A stretch of DNA of 64,000 bases. Source: Flavihumibacter petaseus NBRC 106054 (lineage in GTDB: Bacteria > Bacteroidota > Bacteroidia > Chitinophagales > Chitinophagaceae). The position numbers and the translations under genes were made by a program. The first letter of the stretch is position 1; the number at the start of each line of letters is the position of its first letter. Of the stretch, positions 26,337-36,590 are shown piece by piece. Location: positions 558,001-622,000 of the forward strand of contig NZ_BBWV01000003.1 of NCBI RefSeq assembly GCF_000974785.1, read 5' to 3'. Under the pieces are notes generated by a model that made no database searches, was not told the origin of the DNA, and worked only from the letters and a program-made list of their open reading frames with translations.

Positions 26337-27584
26337 ATGCGTGCGATCGTAATTGGCGGCGGCATAGTTGGCCTGAGTTCCGCCTGGTTTTTACAGACAT
26401 CCGGCTGGCAGGTTACGGTGGTGGACAGAAATGATTTCGGGGACAACTGCAGTTACGGAAATGCGGGGTATGTATGCCCTTCACATTTTATACCCCTAGC
26501 CACACCCGGCATTATCCGGCAGGGATTAAAGTGGATGTGGAATTCAGAAAGCCCGTTTTATGTTGAGCCCCGGCTGAGCTGGCCCCTGCTGCGATGGGCA
26601 TGGTTGTTTGCCAAAAATGCAACAGCCGAAAGGGTAACGGCGGCGGCTGTTCCGTTGCGGGATATTGCCCTGTTCAGTCAGCAGACCTATCATGAATGGA
26701 GCAGCCTTCCCGGTATGGAGATGGCTTACGAGAAAAAAGGATTGCTGGAATATTTTCAGACCAGTGAGAAGGAAGCGCATGCCCATCATGTGCGCGAAGA
26801 TGCGCTGCGCCTGGGGATCCGCGCGGAGATGCTTACGCGGGAAGCCGTTCAGGCGATGGAGCCGCAGACTACCCTGAATATCAAAGGCGCTTTGTATTTC
26901 CCCGATGACGCACACCTCTATCCGAACAAACTCATGCATTCTCTCAGGAGTGCCCTGGCAGGATTGGGCGTCACCTTTAAGGGAAATGAAATCGTGAAAG
27001 GGTTCAGTATGGATCAGCAACAGATCCGCCAGGTAGTGACGACGCGTCACCGGTATGATGCAGAGGCAGTGGTGCTGGCAGCAGGAGCGTGGAGTAGTGA
27101 TCTCGTGCGGCAACTGGGATTGTCGTTGCCCATGGTCGGCGGCCGCGGTTATTCACTGACGCTGGAAAACTCATCCAACAATTTGAACCATCCCGCTGTA
27201 TTAATGGAAGGCCGGGTCGCTTTAACACCCATGGACGGGAACAAGATCCGGTTTGGAGGAACGATGGAAATTACCAACACGACGCGGGCGCCAAGGATGA
27301 AGCGAGTGAAAGGAATTATCCATGCAGTGGAAAGATACCTGCCCGATTTCCAGATTCCCTTTCCGGCACCAGATAAGATCTGGTATGGATTCAGGCCCTG
27401 CTCCGCTGACGGACTGCCGTATATCGGTAGAAGCAGCAAGGCCCGCAACCTGGTAATTGCAACCGGGCATGCCATGATCGGCCTGAGCCTGGGCGCCGGA
27501 ACAGGACGGTTGGTAAGCGAGCTGCTGAATGAACAACAACCTTCGGTAAACCTCCGGCCTTATGACCCCGAAAGGTTTGGCTGA
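26337..27584 (+). CDS. FAD-dependent D-amino-acid dehydrogenase-like oxidoreductase (DadA family)
   Basis: 415 residues. The N-terminal Rossmann motif is IGGGIVGLSSAWFL (GxGxxG), followed by the acidic residue in VTVVDRN. The DAO fold continues with SYGNAGYVCPS, AVVLAAGAWSS, GGRGYSLTL and the C-terminal FAD motif GFRPCSADGLPYIGR ... TGHAMIGLSLGAGTG. This matches the small-subunit DadA type of glycine/D-amino-acid oxidases, which oxidise D-amino acids or cyclic imino acids. No racemase or hydroxyproline gene is adjacent, so the substrate is open. The start is supported by a promoter box four bases upstream and by the Rossmann motif at residue 7. Confidence 0.88.
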   Translation: MRAIVIGGGIVGLSSAWFLQTSGWQVTVVDRNDFGDNCSYGNAGYVCPSHFIPLATPGIIRQGLKWMWNSESPFYVEPRLSWPLLRWAWLFAKNATAERVTAAAVPLRDIALFSQQTYHEWSSLPGMEMAYEKKGLLEYFQTSEKEAHAHHVREDALRLGIRAEMLTREAVQAMEPQTTLNIKGALYFPDDAHLYPNKLMHSLRSALAGLGVTFKGNEIVKGFSMDQQQIRQVVTTRHRYDAEAVVLAAGAWSSDLVRQLGLSLPMVGGRGYSLTLENSSNNLNHPAVLMEGRVALTPMDGNKIRFGGTMEITNTTRAPRMKRVKGIIHAVERYLPDFQIPFPAPDKIWYGFRPCSADGLPYIGRSSKARNLVIATGHAMIGLSLGAGTGRLVSELLNEQQPSVNLRPYDPERFG

Positions 27585-27613
27585 AGTCATAACTTTAGAT
27601 TGAATTAAACCTA

Positions 27614-29236
27614 ATGGAAGAAAACTGCCGCTGCTATCCCTACGAAGAGACCGGATATTTCAGCACGATTGTTACGGACTATGTGCGGGAAACTGCCACC
27701 ATCCGGCCATTTTATGAACATTCCGTTGACCACGACGGGTTTGCTGCGGCTATCCGTCAGCGTGAGCAATTCCCCACAGACCGGAAAACGCTGGTTACTG
27801 CGCTGGAAAAACAATACGCCCAGGCATCCCTGCAGGGCGTTTCGCAGGTGGAAGAGAATATCAAAAGCCTGTTATCGCCCGATACTTTCACCATCTGCAC
27901 GGCGCACCAACCCAATATTTTCACCGGCTATCTTTATTTTGTCTACAAGGTGTTGCATGCCGTAAAGCTTGCAGAACAACTGAAAAAAGATTTTCCCGGC
28001 AAGCATTTCGTGCCGGTATATTATATGGGCAGTGAGGATGCCGATCTTGATGAACTGGGAAAGGTTTTTCTGAACGGAGAGAAACTGGTTTGGGATACGA
28101 AACAAACCGGTGCTGTGGGCCGCATGAAAACAACCGGTATTGAAAAGCTGCTGAACAGGATCAGCGGAGAACTTTCTGTGTTGCCCTATGGGCCGGAACT
28201 GATGTCGATGCTGACCACGGCCTATGTTGGCGCACCGGATATCCAGACCGCTACATTCCGCCTGCTGCACCAGTTGTTTGCCGGTTATGGACTCGTGGTG
28301 CTGATCGCTGATGAGGCTTCGCTGAAAAATACCATGCAACAGGTCTTTCACGATGATCTTTTTGAACAGTTGCCCTCTTCACTGGTGACTGCTACCAATG
28401 ATCGCCTGGCTGCACACTATAAAGTGCAGGCCCATCCGCGGGAAATCAACCTGTTTTACCTGGAGGGGAATATCCGAAACCGCATCGTCAGAAACGGAGA
28501 TGAATTTCACGTGATCGATACCGCAATCCGATTTTCATCAGCGGAGATGGAGACTTTATTGAAAGAACATCCGGAACGGCTGAGCCCGAACGTGATCCTC
28601 CGGGGTTTGTACCAGGAAACCATTCTTCCCAATATTGCTTTCATCGGCGGTGGTGGTGAACTGGCTTACTGGCTGCAGCTCAGGGACCTGTTTCAGCATT
28701 ACAAGGTTCCCTATCCTGTACAGGTATTGCGCAACTCCTTTTTGCTGATCAACTCCCGGAGCCAGGCCCTGATGCAGAAACTGGAGATTGATGAGGGGGA
28801 GATCTTTAAACCGGAGCAACAGTTGCTGAATGAACTGGTGAAACGCGATACCGCCGTGCAGATCCACCTGACCAATGAGATCAGGGACGCCAACGCCTTT
28901 TACGCGCACGTTTCGGGGATCTCCGGAAAGGTTGATCAATCCCTGGTGCCGCATGTGGAGGCGCTGCAAAAAAGAATGATCCAACAACTGGCCAACCTGG
29001 AAAAGAAATTACTCCGGGCAGAAAAGCGGAAATTCAGCGACCAGTCCCGGCAATTGCACCAGTTGAAAGACATGTTATTTCCGCGGGAAAACCTGCAGGA
29101 AAGGGTAGAGAATTTCATGCCTTTTTATGCCCGGTACGGACATAAATTCATCGATCATATTTATGAAAATTCGCTCACTACAGAAATGAAATTTATCGTC
29201 TGTGGCTTACCGGTAAGTGTTCAGCTGTCGAATTGA
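27614..29236 (+). CDS. bshC: Bacillithiol biosynthesis cysteine-adding enzyme BshC
   Basis: 540 residues, the usual length for BshC. Diagnostic segments include [51 protein letters not shown] and [10 protein letters not shown] predicted coiled coil lies at about 450-510 ([19 protein letters not shown]). BshC condenses cysteine with glucosaminyl-malate in the last step of bacillithiol synthesis in the cytoplasm. bshA and bshB are not in the window, but a YfiT/BstA-like protein is at 43828. Its 3' end overlaps the convergent purE by 16 bases. Confidence 0.93.
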   Translation: MEENCRCYPYEETGYFSTIVTDYVRETATIRPFYEHSVDHDGFAAAIRQREQFPTDRKTLVTALEKQYAQASLQGVSQVEENIKSLLSPDTFTICTAHQPNIFTGYLYFVYKVLHAVKLAEQLKKDFPGKHFVPVYYMGSEDADLDELGKVFLNGEKLVWDTKQTGAVGRMKTTGIEKLLNRISGELSVLPYGPELMSMLTTAYVGAPDIQTATFRLLHQLFAGYGLVVLIADEASLKNTMQQVFHDDLFEQLPSSLVTATNDRLAAHYKVQAHPREINLFYLEGNIRNRIVRNGDEFHVIDTAIRFSSAEMETLLKEHPERLSPNVILRGLYQETILPNIAFIGGGGELAYWLQLRDLFQHYKVPYPVQVLRNSFLLINSRSQALMQKLEIDEGEIFKPEQQLLNELVKRDTAVQIHLTNEIRDANAFYAHVSGISGKVDQSLVPHVEALQKRMIQQLANLEKKLLRAEKRKFSDQSRQLHQLKDMLFPRENLQERVENFMPFYARYGHKFIDHIYENSLTTEMKFIVCGLPVSVQLSN

Positions 29237-29757
29237 TTGGGGTGACCGGCATCCTGCAGTTTGGATGCCTTTTTCAATACTTCTTCTTCAAGTCCCGCTT
29301 TGTAGGCGGCAACTTTATCGCCAATCCCGGCATCAAATGCGCCGATCATGGATCCGGCGAGAATGCCCGCATTCTTTGCCGCATTTAATGCTACAGTAGC
29401 CACCGGAATGCCATTGGGCATCTGGAGGATCGAGAGGATGGAATCCCAGCCGTCAATGCTGTTGGAGGACTTCACCGGAACACCAATAACGGGCAGAGGG
29501 GTAAGCGATGCGACCATTCCGGGAAGGTGGGCGGCACCGCCGGCGCCGGCAATGATCACCTTCAACCCGCGGTCCCGGGCGGCTTTGGCATATTCCACCA
29601 TCCGCATGGGTGTGCGGTGTGCCGATACCACCGTGAGCTCATAGGGGATGCCGAAATGCCGTAACATTTCCGCGGCAGCTTCCATTACTGGAAGGTCTGA
29701 ATCAGATCCCATGATAATGCCTACCTGGGGCGCGGTGTTGTTGGTTGCTTTTGCCAT
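29221..29757 (-). CDS. purE: 5-(carboxyamino)imidazole ribonucleotide mutase PurE
   Basis: 178 residues. The N-terminal [13 protein letters not shown], then [11 protein letters not shown], then [15 protein letters not shown] and [15 protein letters not shown], are the conserved active-site segments of class I PurE. It converts N5-CAIR to CAIR in purine synthesis and works with PurK, encoded at 35428-36552 on the same strand. An RND efflux operon separates the two genes. The start at 29757 gives a short polar lead ([11 protein letters not shown]) before the first strand. Confidence 0.95.
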   Translation of the reverse strand: MAKATNNTAPQVGIIMGSDSDLPVMEAAAEMLRHFGIPYELTVVSAHRTPMRMVEYAKAARDRGLKVIIAGAGGAAHLPGMVASLTPLPVIGVPVKSSNSIDGWDSILSILQMPNGIPVATVALNAAKNAGILAGSMIGAFDAGIGDKVAAYKAGLEEEVLKKASKLQDAGHPNQFDS

Positions 29758-29801
29758 ACTGTCGAATAGTTCTGCAAAAAAAGGTTATTTCCCCGACAAA
29801 C

Positions 29802-31130
29802 TCATTTGACAATTTCACCCTTCAGGCGCATGAGTTCGGTTTCCGCCACCTTCGCATTGAAGCGGGCCGCGATCAGCCGGTTATAGGCGTCATTGAGACT
29901 GATCTGCGCCTCCCTCAGTTCAATATAGGTACTCACGCCTTGTTTGAAACGTTCCAGCGCAATAAAGACGTTCTCCCGCGCCAGCTTGATGTTTTCCTCT
30001 TCAAGCGACAGGTTCCGTTTTTGCAACTCATAATCCTTGAATGCATTGTTCACCTGCACATCTACGATTGAACGCTGGTTATCGAGACTGATCTGCTGGT
30101 ATTTGATATCCAGTGCAGCCTGCTCCTGGAGCCGTTTGGCATTGAAGGCATTGAAGATGGGTACCTGCAGGCTGAAACCATAGTTGAAACCTGCGTTCTG
30201 GTTGAACAATGGCGTAAACGTGTTGATCACCGAATTGTTGGTCGTACGGGTGAGGTTGTAGGCCGAGTTGAAATTGAGCACCGGGAATCTTTCCCCTCTT
30301 CTTTCCTTGTAGGTCAGTTCAGCGATCGTGATGTTCTTTTTGGCGATCAGCAACTGCGGGTTGGTCAGATCGATATTGTTGCGGATGTCTCCCAGGATCA
30401 GGTCTTCGCGGATGGGGATGGTATCCAGCACATCGTAGTAGCTGGTTTTGTCGATGCCGATCAGCTGGTTCAGTTGTTCCTTCAGTTGTTCGATCAGGGT
30501 ATTCTGTTGCAGCTGTGCGGCAATGAAGGCATTGAGATCGACTTTGGCCTGCAATAATTCAGGTTTGGCGCCGAGGCCTACGCTAAGCTTTTTGTCCGCC
30601 AGTTTGACCCTTTCCTCGCTGATGCTTTTCTGTTCAATGATGGCTTTCAGTTGTTGTTTTTGCCTGACGATGCCATAATAATTGGTTACAACAGTAGCGA
30701 CGGTATTGACCACCTGGTTTTTGACACCCAGGTCACCCAATTTAACGAGTTCGGCAACCCTTTCGCGGGTGGCGAACATTTTGAGTCCGTCAAAGAGGGT
30801 CCAGTTCAGGTTGATTGCCGCCTGGAGGTTATTGGATTTTAGTCCTGACGTATCACGTTTGCTGCCATTGGCCAGTTCCTGTTTCTGCGCGTTGACATTC
30901 CACACCTTTGATGCCGTTCCGTTCAGGCGGGGCAGAAATGCTGCATAGGCATAGCTGTCATCCAGGGCGTACGAAGCGGAATCATTTCGGGATAACTGGA
31001 TATCGTAGTTGTTTTTCAGGGCGAGCGCAATCGCCTGCTCCAGGCTAAGCATATCCTGCGCGCCGGCCCATAGGGAACAACCGCACAGTACCAGTAAGAG
31101 AAATCCTGTTCTTGCTTTCATTCTTATCAT
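29802..31130 (-). CDS. TolC-family outer membrane efflux protein
   Basis: 442 residues with a signal peptide (MKARTGFLLLVLCGCSLWAGAQ). The body is two outer-membrane-efflux repeats of long coiled helices with short strands (LEQAIALALKNNYDIQLSR; GLKMFATRERVAEL; LEEENIKLARENVFIALE). Trimers of such proteins form the outer-membrane exit duct of tripartite pumps. The first ATG (31130) follows the pump-gene stop without a gap; a second ATG at 31121 is equally possible. It is the last gene of the adaptor-pump-channel operon. Confidence 0.92.
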   Translation of the reverse strand: MIRMKARTGFLLLVLCGCSLWAGAQDMLSLEQAIALALKNNYDIQLSRNDSASYALDDSYAYAAFLPRLNGTASKVWNVNAQKQELANGSKRDTSGLKSNNLQAAINLNWTLFDGLKMFATRERVAELVKLGDLGVKNQVVNTVATVVTNYYGIVRQKQQLKAIIEQKSISEERVKLADKKLSVGLGAKPELLQAKVDLNAFIAAQLQQNTLIEQLKEQLNQLIGIDKTSYYDVLDTIPIREDLILGDIRNNIDLTNPQLLIAKKNITIAELTYKERRGERFPVLNFNSAYNLTRTTNNSVINTFTPLFNQNAGFNYGFSLQVPIFNAFNAKRLQEQAALDIKYQQISLDNQRSIVDVQVNNAFKDYELQKRNLSLEEENIKLARENVFIALERFKQGVSTYIELREAQISLNDAYNRLIAARFNAKVAETELMRLKGEIVK

Positions 31131-34100
31131 TTACGCGGAGACCGGTATGGTAATTACTTCATCCAGCTCGCTGTGCGCTTTCTTTTTGGAAGAAAGGAAC
31201 GAATACATGGCCGGAATAACATAAAGGGTTAGGATCAGGGAAAACATAATGCCGCCTACGATCACGATACCGAGGGGGATCCGGCTGGTAGAAGCCGCAC
31301 CAAGGGAAAGTGCAAGGGGAAGTGCGCCAAGTGACATCGCCAGGCTCGTCATCAGGATCGGGCGCAGACGGCCAACAGCGGCATCAACGACTGCCTCTTT
31401 TTTGGTGGCGCCTTCCGTCCGTTTGTGGTTGGCAAATTCCACGATCAGGATCCCGTTCTTGGTCACCAGGCCGATCAGCATGATCATCCCGATCTGGGAG
31501 AAGATATTCAGTGTCTGATCGAAGATCCACAAACTGATCAGTGCCCCGGCAATGGCCAGCGGAACGGTGAACATGATAATGAATGGATCAATGAAACTTT
31601 CGAATTGTGCGGCAAGAATCAGGAAAATCAACCCCAGCGCTAAAAACAGGGCGAAGCTGGTATTGCTCGAACTTTCTGCAAAGTCCCTCGAGTTGCCCGA
31701 CAATGCCGTGCTGAAGGAGTCATCCAGGGTATTTTTGGCAATGGCCTGCATGGCTTTGACACCATCACCGATCGTTTTTCCCGGTGCGAGTCCTGCTGAT
31801 ATTGTTGCTGACTTGTATCGATTAAAATGGTAGATCGTTGGCGGTGTAGTCTCTTCTTCAAAAGACACGATGTTGTCGAGAGAGATACTCCTTCCTGTAT
31901 TGCTCCTGACATAGATGGCCTTCAGATCCGCGGGTTCATCCCGCTCATTTCTGGACAACTGGCCGATCACCTGGTACTGCTTCCCATCTTTGGTAAAGTA
32001 ACCCAGGCGGCGGTTACTCAGGGCCAGCTGCAGGGTAGAAGAAACGTCTTCAATGCTCACTCCTAATTGGCTTGCCTTCAGGCGGTCAATATTTACACGC
32101 AGCTCCGGCTTATTGAATTTCAGGTCAACATCCACGCCCTGGAAAACCGGGTTTTTACCGGCTTCGTCCAGGAATTTGGGAAGTACTTCGCGGATCTTGT
32201 CAAAGTTGACATTCTGAATCACAAACTGTACCGGGAGGCCTCCCCGCCGGTTAACAGAAATGGTCTGTTCCTGGATCGCAAATGCCTTCCCTTCATTGAA
32301 CTTTGGCAGATTGCGGCTCACCATATCAACGATCTGTTGCTGGCTGCGTACGCGGTCTTCCGGATCCACCAGCAGCATTCTCAGGAACCCGGTATTCACG
32401 GATCCTGATCCGCTGAAACCAGGCGCTGTAACGGTGATCATCACCTTCTTTTCCGGAACAGAGTCCATTACGAATTTGCTCAACCGGTCAATATAATTGT
32501 CCATATAATCGAAGGCAGTACCTTCGGGTGCCGTGATCGTTAACCGGAACTGACTGCGGTCTTCCATTGGTGCCAATTCAGATGGAATGGTTGTCCATAG
32601 GTTGAAAATCGCCCAACCACAGACGAGGATGATCAGGATGGCGATCCAGCGCACCTTCATAAACCCGTTCAGTGTTTTCCGGTAGCTGTTTTCCATCCAT
32701 TCAAAGAAGGGCTCTGTCTTGTTGTAAAACCAGGAGTTCTTATGCACCTTCCTGGTCAGCTTCACGTTGAGCACCGGAGTAAGGGTAAGGGATACAAATG
32801 CAGAGATCAACACTGCACCAGCTACCACAATACCGAATTCACGGAATAATCTTCCCACAAAACCCTGCAGGAATACGATGGGAAGAAAAACCACAGCCAG
32901 GGTGATGGAGGTCGCGATAACGGCGAAATAGATCTCTTTGGAACCCTCCTTCGCCGCCTGCCACTTGTCCATTCCTTTTTCCATCTTTTTAAAGATGTTC
33001 TCCGTCACCACGATGCCATCGTCCACCACAAGTCCGGTCGCCAGCACAATCGCCAGCAGCGTCAGCACATTGATCGTAAACCCGAGCAGGTACATGATGA
33101 AAAAAGCTCCGATCAGCGAAACAGGTATATCGATCAATGGCCGGATCGCAATGATCCAGTCGCGGAAGAACAGGTAGATGATCAGCACCACCAGAATAAA
33201 GGCGAGAAGGAGTGTTTCTTTCACTTCGAGGATCGATCGTTTGATGAACTTCGTTTGATCCAGGCCGATATCCAGGCGGAAATCTGCGGGAAGATCCTTT
33301 TCGATCTGCGCGTATCGCTTGTAGAATTCATCGCTGATCGCCACATAGTTGGAACCGGGCTGTGGGATGATCGCCAGTCCGATCATGGGAATGCCGCTTT
33401 CTTTCAGAATAGTCTCTTCGTTTTCCGGTCCCAGCACGGCTTCCCCGATATCCTTCACTTTAATATTGGCGCCGTTTACATTCTTGACGATAATATTGTT
33501 GAACTCTTCTTCTGTATTTAATAACCCGAATGTTCTTACCGTAAGTTCTGTGGCATTGCCGGCGATCTTTCCGGAAGGGAGTTCCACGTTCTGGGTGCGT
33601 AGCGCTGCTTCTACATCCGCCGGTGTGAGTCCATATGCAGACAGTTTAGACGGATCAAACCAGATCCGCATGGCATACCGCTTTTCCCCCCAGATCTGGA
33701 TGCCGCTGACACCGGGTATGGTCTGCAACCTTTCGAGGAGGTTGTTGTTCGCATATTCCGTTACCTGCAATTGATTCCGGGTATTGCTCTGCACCGTCAT
33801 AGCGAGGATAAAGTCTGAACTGGCATCTGCCTTGGACACTACCGGCGGCGCATCAATATCTTCAGGGAGTGACCGTTGTGCCTGAGAAACTTTATCCCGC
33901 ACATCGTTGGCTGCCGCTTCGAGATCAATAGACAGATCGAATTCAACCGTGATATTGCTGGTACCCTGGCTGCTGCTGGACGTAATGTTCTTTACACCGG
34001 CTATCCCGTTAATGGATTTTTCCAGCGGCTCCGTGATCTGTGATTCGACGATATCGGCATTTGCACCGGAATAGGCGGTGCGCACGTTCACGATCGGGGG

Positions 34101-34223
34101 ATCAATAGCAGGATAGTCGCGCACCCCCAGGAATTTATAACCAATCAGTCCGAATACAATGATGATGATATTCATCACAATGGCCAATACCGGCCGCCGG
34201 AGGCTCAGTTCTGAAATATTCAT
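31131..34223 (-). CDS. RND efflux pump permease, HAE1/AcrB type
   Basis: 1030 residues, normal for the family. MNISELSLRRPVLAIVMNI forms the first membrane helix, and there are two duplicated halves of six helices, each with a large periplasmic loop (about 35-330 and 560-860). The proton-relay Asp-Asp pair is in TM4 (TGLVVDDGIVVTEN), and the second half has the matching GLVTKNGILIVEF. HAE1 members export hydrophobic drugs, bile salts or lipids. It lies between its adaptor (one-base gap) and TolC (no gap), so the operon encodes a complete tripartite pump. The substrate is not predictable. Confidence 0.95.
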   Translation of the reverse strand: MNISELSLRRPVLAIVMNIIIIVFGLIGYKFLGVRDYPAIDPPIVNVRTAYSGANADIVESQITEPLEKSINGIAGVKNITSSSSQGTSNITVEFDLSIDLEAAANDVRDKVSQAQRSLPEDIDAPPVVSKADASSDFILAMTVQSNTRNQLQVTEYANNNLLERLQTIPGVSGIQIWGEKRYAMRIWFDPSKLSAYGLTPADVEAALRTQNVELPSGKIAGNATELTVRTFGLLNTEEEFNNIIVKNVNGANIKVKDIGEAVLGPENEETILKESGIPMIGLAIIPQPGSNYVAISDEFYKRYAQIEKDLPADFRLDIGLDQTKFIKRSILEVKETLLLAFILVVLIIYLFFRDWIIAIRPLIDIPVSLIGAFFIMYLLGFTINVLTLLAIVLATGLVVDDGIVVTENIFKKMEKGMDKWQAAKEGSKEIYFAVIATSITLAVVFLPIVFLQGFVGRLFREFGIVVAGAVLISAFVSLTLTPVLNVKLTRKVHKNSWFYNKTEPFFEWMENSYRKTLNGFMKVRWIAILIILVCGWAIFNLWTTIPSELAPMEDRSQFRLTITAPEGTAFDYMDNYIDRLSKFVMDSVPEKKVMITVTAPGFSGSGSVNTGFLRMLLVDPEDRVRSQQQIVDMVSRNLPKFNEGKAFAIQEQTISVNRRGGLPVQFVIQNVNFDKIREVLPKFLDEAGKNPVFQGVDVDLKFNKPELRVNIDRLKASQLGVSIEDVSSTLQLALSNRRLGYFTKDGKQYQVIGQLSRNERDEPADLKAIYVRSNTGRSISLDNIVSFEEETTPPTIYHFNRYKSATISAGLAPGKTIGDGVKAMQAIAKNTLDDSFSTALSGNSRDFAESSSNTSFALFLALGLIFLILAAQFESFIDPFIIMFTVPLAIAGALISLWIFDQTLNIFSQIGMIMLIGLVTKNGILIVEFANHKRTEGATKKEAVVDAAVGRLRPILMTSLAMSLGALPLALSLGAASTSRIPLGIVIVGGIMFSLILTLYVIPAMYSFLSSKKKAHSELDEVITIPVSA

Positions 34224-34224
34224 C

Positions 34225-35292
34225 TTAATTCATTTTGGAGATTTCAATCTTTCCTTCGGGCTTGATGGTCAGGAGTCCTGTAATGACGATCGTATCACCC
34301 GGCATCAGGCCAGACAGGATCTGCACTTGTGAAGAGTCACGAACACCGGTAGTAACGGTTTCAAATTTGGCGGTTCCGCCACGATAGACGATCACTTTTT
34401 TTGACCTGGCCTGTGGGATCACGGCCTGGCTGGGGATCATCAGGGCATTATTGTCCTGGCCAAAATCGAGCAGTACTTTTGCGAAAGCTCCCGGAATCAG
34501 CTGCGGTGCTTTGCCTTCTACGACTGCCCTTACCCGAAGGCTCCTGCTGTCTTCCGTTACGGCTTCTTCCGTGGCGATCACGTTGGCCGGAACGGATTTA
34601 TTCAGGCCTTCCACTGTGAACTGGATCTTTTTGCCTGTCGAAACCTTGCTGCTGTATTTTTCGGGAACGGTAAATTCAAGTTTTAACTGTTCTTCCTGCC
34701 TGATGTTGGTGATGAGGGTAGCGGGGGTAACATACGCGCCGATACTTACATTCCGCAGCCCGATCCTGCCGTTAAACGGCGCACGGATCTCTGTTTTCTC
34801 AATGGATGTGCGGATCAGTTCGATATCTGCTTTCACATTGCTGACCTGCAGCACGCTGAGGTCATATTCCTGTTTGGAGATGCCATCGATCTTCAGCAAT
34901 TCTCCCTGGCGCTGAGCGGTCTTTTCATTCATTTCAAGCTGCACCTGGAGTTTTTTGAGTTGGGCCTGGAGATCGGCATCATATAGTTTCACCAACAGGG
35001 CGCCTTTCCCCACCGACTGGCCTTCGCGGATATTCAGCTGGGTGATCCTTCCGGATACTTCCGGCCGGAGCTCAGTGGCTTCGTAGGGGAGAAGACTGCC
35101 CGGAACCTCAAGCTTCTCGCTAACGGTCGACGTTTTCACCAGGTGACCTTCCACCCTGGTTGGCTTTGCCGGTCCTGCCGGACCGCCGGCGGCCGGCGGT
35201 GCTATTTTTTTATCCTTGTTGGAATGGCAGGCAGTGACGAACGTACATAAGGCAAGGCACGCAATAAAATATTGCTTTACTATAACGGGCAT
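34225..35292 (-). CDS. RND efflux periplasmic adaptor (membrane fusion) lipoprotein
   Basis: 355 residues. The N-terminus ends in a lipobox (FVTAC, Cys22), followed by a Pro/Ala/Lys linker. Lipoyl halves (GRITQLNIREGQSVGKGALLVKL and APFNGRIGLRNVSIGAYV) bracket a short alpha-hairpin (about 105-160). A beta-barrel domain (LKLEFTVPEKYSSKV) and a membrane-proximal domain ending IKPEGKIEIS follow. Adaptors of this kind bridge the inner-membrane pump and TolC. First gene of the operon; 135 bases separate it from the purK stop. Confidence 0.93.
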   Translation of the reverse strand: MPVIVKQYFIACLALCTFVTACHSNKDKKIAPPAAGGPAGPAKPTRVEGHLVKTSTVSEKLEVPGSLLPYEATELRPEVSGRITQLNIREGQSVGKGALLVKLYDADLQAQLKKLQVQLEMNEKTAQRQGELLKIDGISKQEYDLSVLQVSNVKADIELIRTSIEKTEIRAPFNGRIGLRNVSIGAYVTPATLITNIRQEEQLKLEFTVPEKYSSKVSTGKKIQFTVEGLNKSVPANVIATEEAVTEDSRSLRVRAVVEGKAPQLIPGAFAKVLLDFGQDNNALMIPSQAVIPQARSKKVIVYRGGTAKFETVTTGVRDSSQVQILSGLMPGDTIVITGLLTIKPEGKIEISKMN

Positions 35293-35427
35293 GAGTAACG
35301 GCTGTTTAAGGTTGCAACAGCGGTAAAATTAACAGATTTCACTCTAGTGCTGCACCCTTACTTTTTCTTAACGGATATCCGTGATGAGTGGTCGAAAAGC
35401 GACATGAGCGGTTGGAAAAAGCGCGGC

Positions 35428-36552
35428 TCAGTTGCTTTCAACCTTCAATAAACGCTTGACTTGCTGCGCTTTGCGCGTAAGATCGAGGCGGTCTCGTCCC
35501 AGGATGGTTACATGGCCCATTTTTCTACCGGGACGGGTTTCTTTTTTACCATAGAGATGAATAAAGGTCTCATCCATTTTCAGCACTTCTTCCAGGCCTG
35601 TATAGACCACGGGACCGCTATGCCCCTTTTCGCCGATCAGGTTAACCAGGCTGGCGGGCAGGAGGGCAGCGGTATTGCCGAGGGGAAGATCCAGCAGCAG
35701 GCGCCACATCATTTCGTATTGCGAACAGGTATTGGCTTCAATCGTATGATGGCCACTGTTGTGCACGCGCGGTGCGGTTTCATTGATCAGTACGTCGCCA
35801 TTGCGGTCGACGAATAGTTCAATGGCAAAAAGTCCGGGGCTTTGAAATGCTTTGGCCAGGGTAATGGCAATCGCTTCTGCGCGCCATAGGATCTTTTGCA
35901 GGATGTCTGCCGGAGCGACCTGGTAATCCAGGAGGTTGAGATAGGGATCAAAGATCATTTCTACCGGTGGATAAAGGGCAGTTTCGCCCTTTGCATTGAT
36001 GGCCACGATGATGGCGATCTCTTTATCGATCGTTACCTTTTTTTCCAGGACGCTTGGCGCATCAAAGCCCAGCGAAATGTCTTCGGCTTTTTCAAGGATC
36101 TGAACGCCTTTCCCGTCATACCCCCCTTCACCCAGTTTCATGGCAGCAGGGAGGAAATCCAGGCAATCCTGGAGTGCACTCCTGTTCTCCACTGTTCTGA
36201 ATGCGGCTGTTGGTAACTGGTGTTGCTGGTAGAATTCTTTTTGCCTGATCTTGTTCTTGATGATCCGCAATGCCGCAGGCTTCGGGATGATCGTCACGCC
36301 TTCCTTTTCGAGTTGTTCCAGGGCTTCAACGTTTACGGATTCGATCTCGATGGTAAGGGCATCGCAATTTTTTCCGAAACGGTAAACATCATCGTAGGAA
36401 CGGATATTGCCCACTACGAAATGCTGGCATAAATGGGCTGCAGGACATTCCGGGTCGTTTTCCATGACCCAGGTCTCAACAGGGAAATTGGCTGCTTCCT
36501 GTAATAACATCCTGCCTAATTGTCCGCCGCCGAGTATGCCTACTTTTTTCAT
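35428..36552 (-). CDS. purK: 5-(carboxyamino)imidazole ribonucleotide synthase PurK
   Basis: 374 residues from the ATG at 36552, so the protein opens with MKKVGILGGGQLGRMLLQEA, the conserved PurK N-terminus. The frame is open 36 codons further up, but that part is not protein-like and lies upstream of the promoter box. The ATP-grasp fold shows MKLGEGGYDGKGVQI, FAIELFVDRNGDVLINETAPR and VHNSGHHTIEANTCSQYE. It carboxylates AIR with ATP and bicarbonate to N5-CAIR, the substrate of PurE. A TACTTTTG box lies four bases before the ATG. Confidence 0.95.
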   Translation of the reverse strand: MKKVGILGGGQLGRMLLQEAANFPVETWVMENDPECPAAHLCQHFVVGNIRSYDDVYRFGKNCDALTIEIESVNVEALEQLEKEGVTIIPKPAALRIIKNKIRQKEFYQQHQLPTAAFRTVENRSALQDCLDFLPAAMKLGEGGYDGKGVQILEKAEDISLGFDAPSVLEKKVTIDKEIAIIVAINAKGETALYPPVEMIFDPYLNLLDYQVAPADILQKILWRAEAIAITLAKAFQSPGLFAIELFVDRNGDVLINETAPRVHNSGHHTIEANTCSQYEMMWRLLLDLPLGNTAALLPASLVNLIGEKGHSGPVVYTGLEEVLKMDETFIHLYGKKETRPGRKMGHVTILGRDRLDLTRKAQQVKRLLKVESN

Positions 36553-36556
36553 GGCA

Positions 36557-36564
36557 CAAAAGTA
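36557..36564 (-). promoter_or_regulatory. Bacteroidota -7 box (TACTTTTG) for purK
   Basis: On the minus strand TACTTTTG fits TAnnTTTG and is followed by four bases (tgcc) and the purK ATG. This predicts a leaderless or nearly leaderless purK mRNA. The -33 element is unclear. Confidence 0.55.
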
Positions 36565-36578
36565 AGGATACATTTTGT

Positions 36579-36586
36579 TACCTTTG
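36579..36586 (+). promoter_or_regulatory. Bacteroidota -7 box (TACCTTTG) upstream of hppD
   Basis: TACCTTTG on the plus strand, divergent from the purK box. If used it gives hppD a leader of about 135 bases that contains the candidate small ORF at 36591. No clear -33 TTG. Confidence 0.4.
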
Positions 36587-36590
36587 GAAG

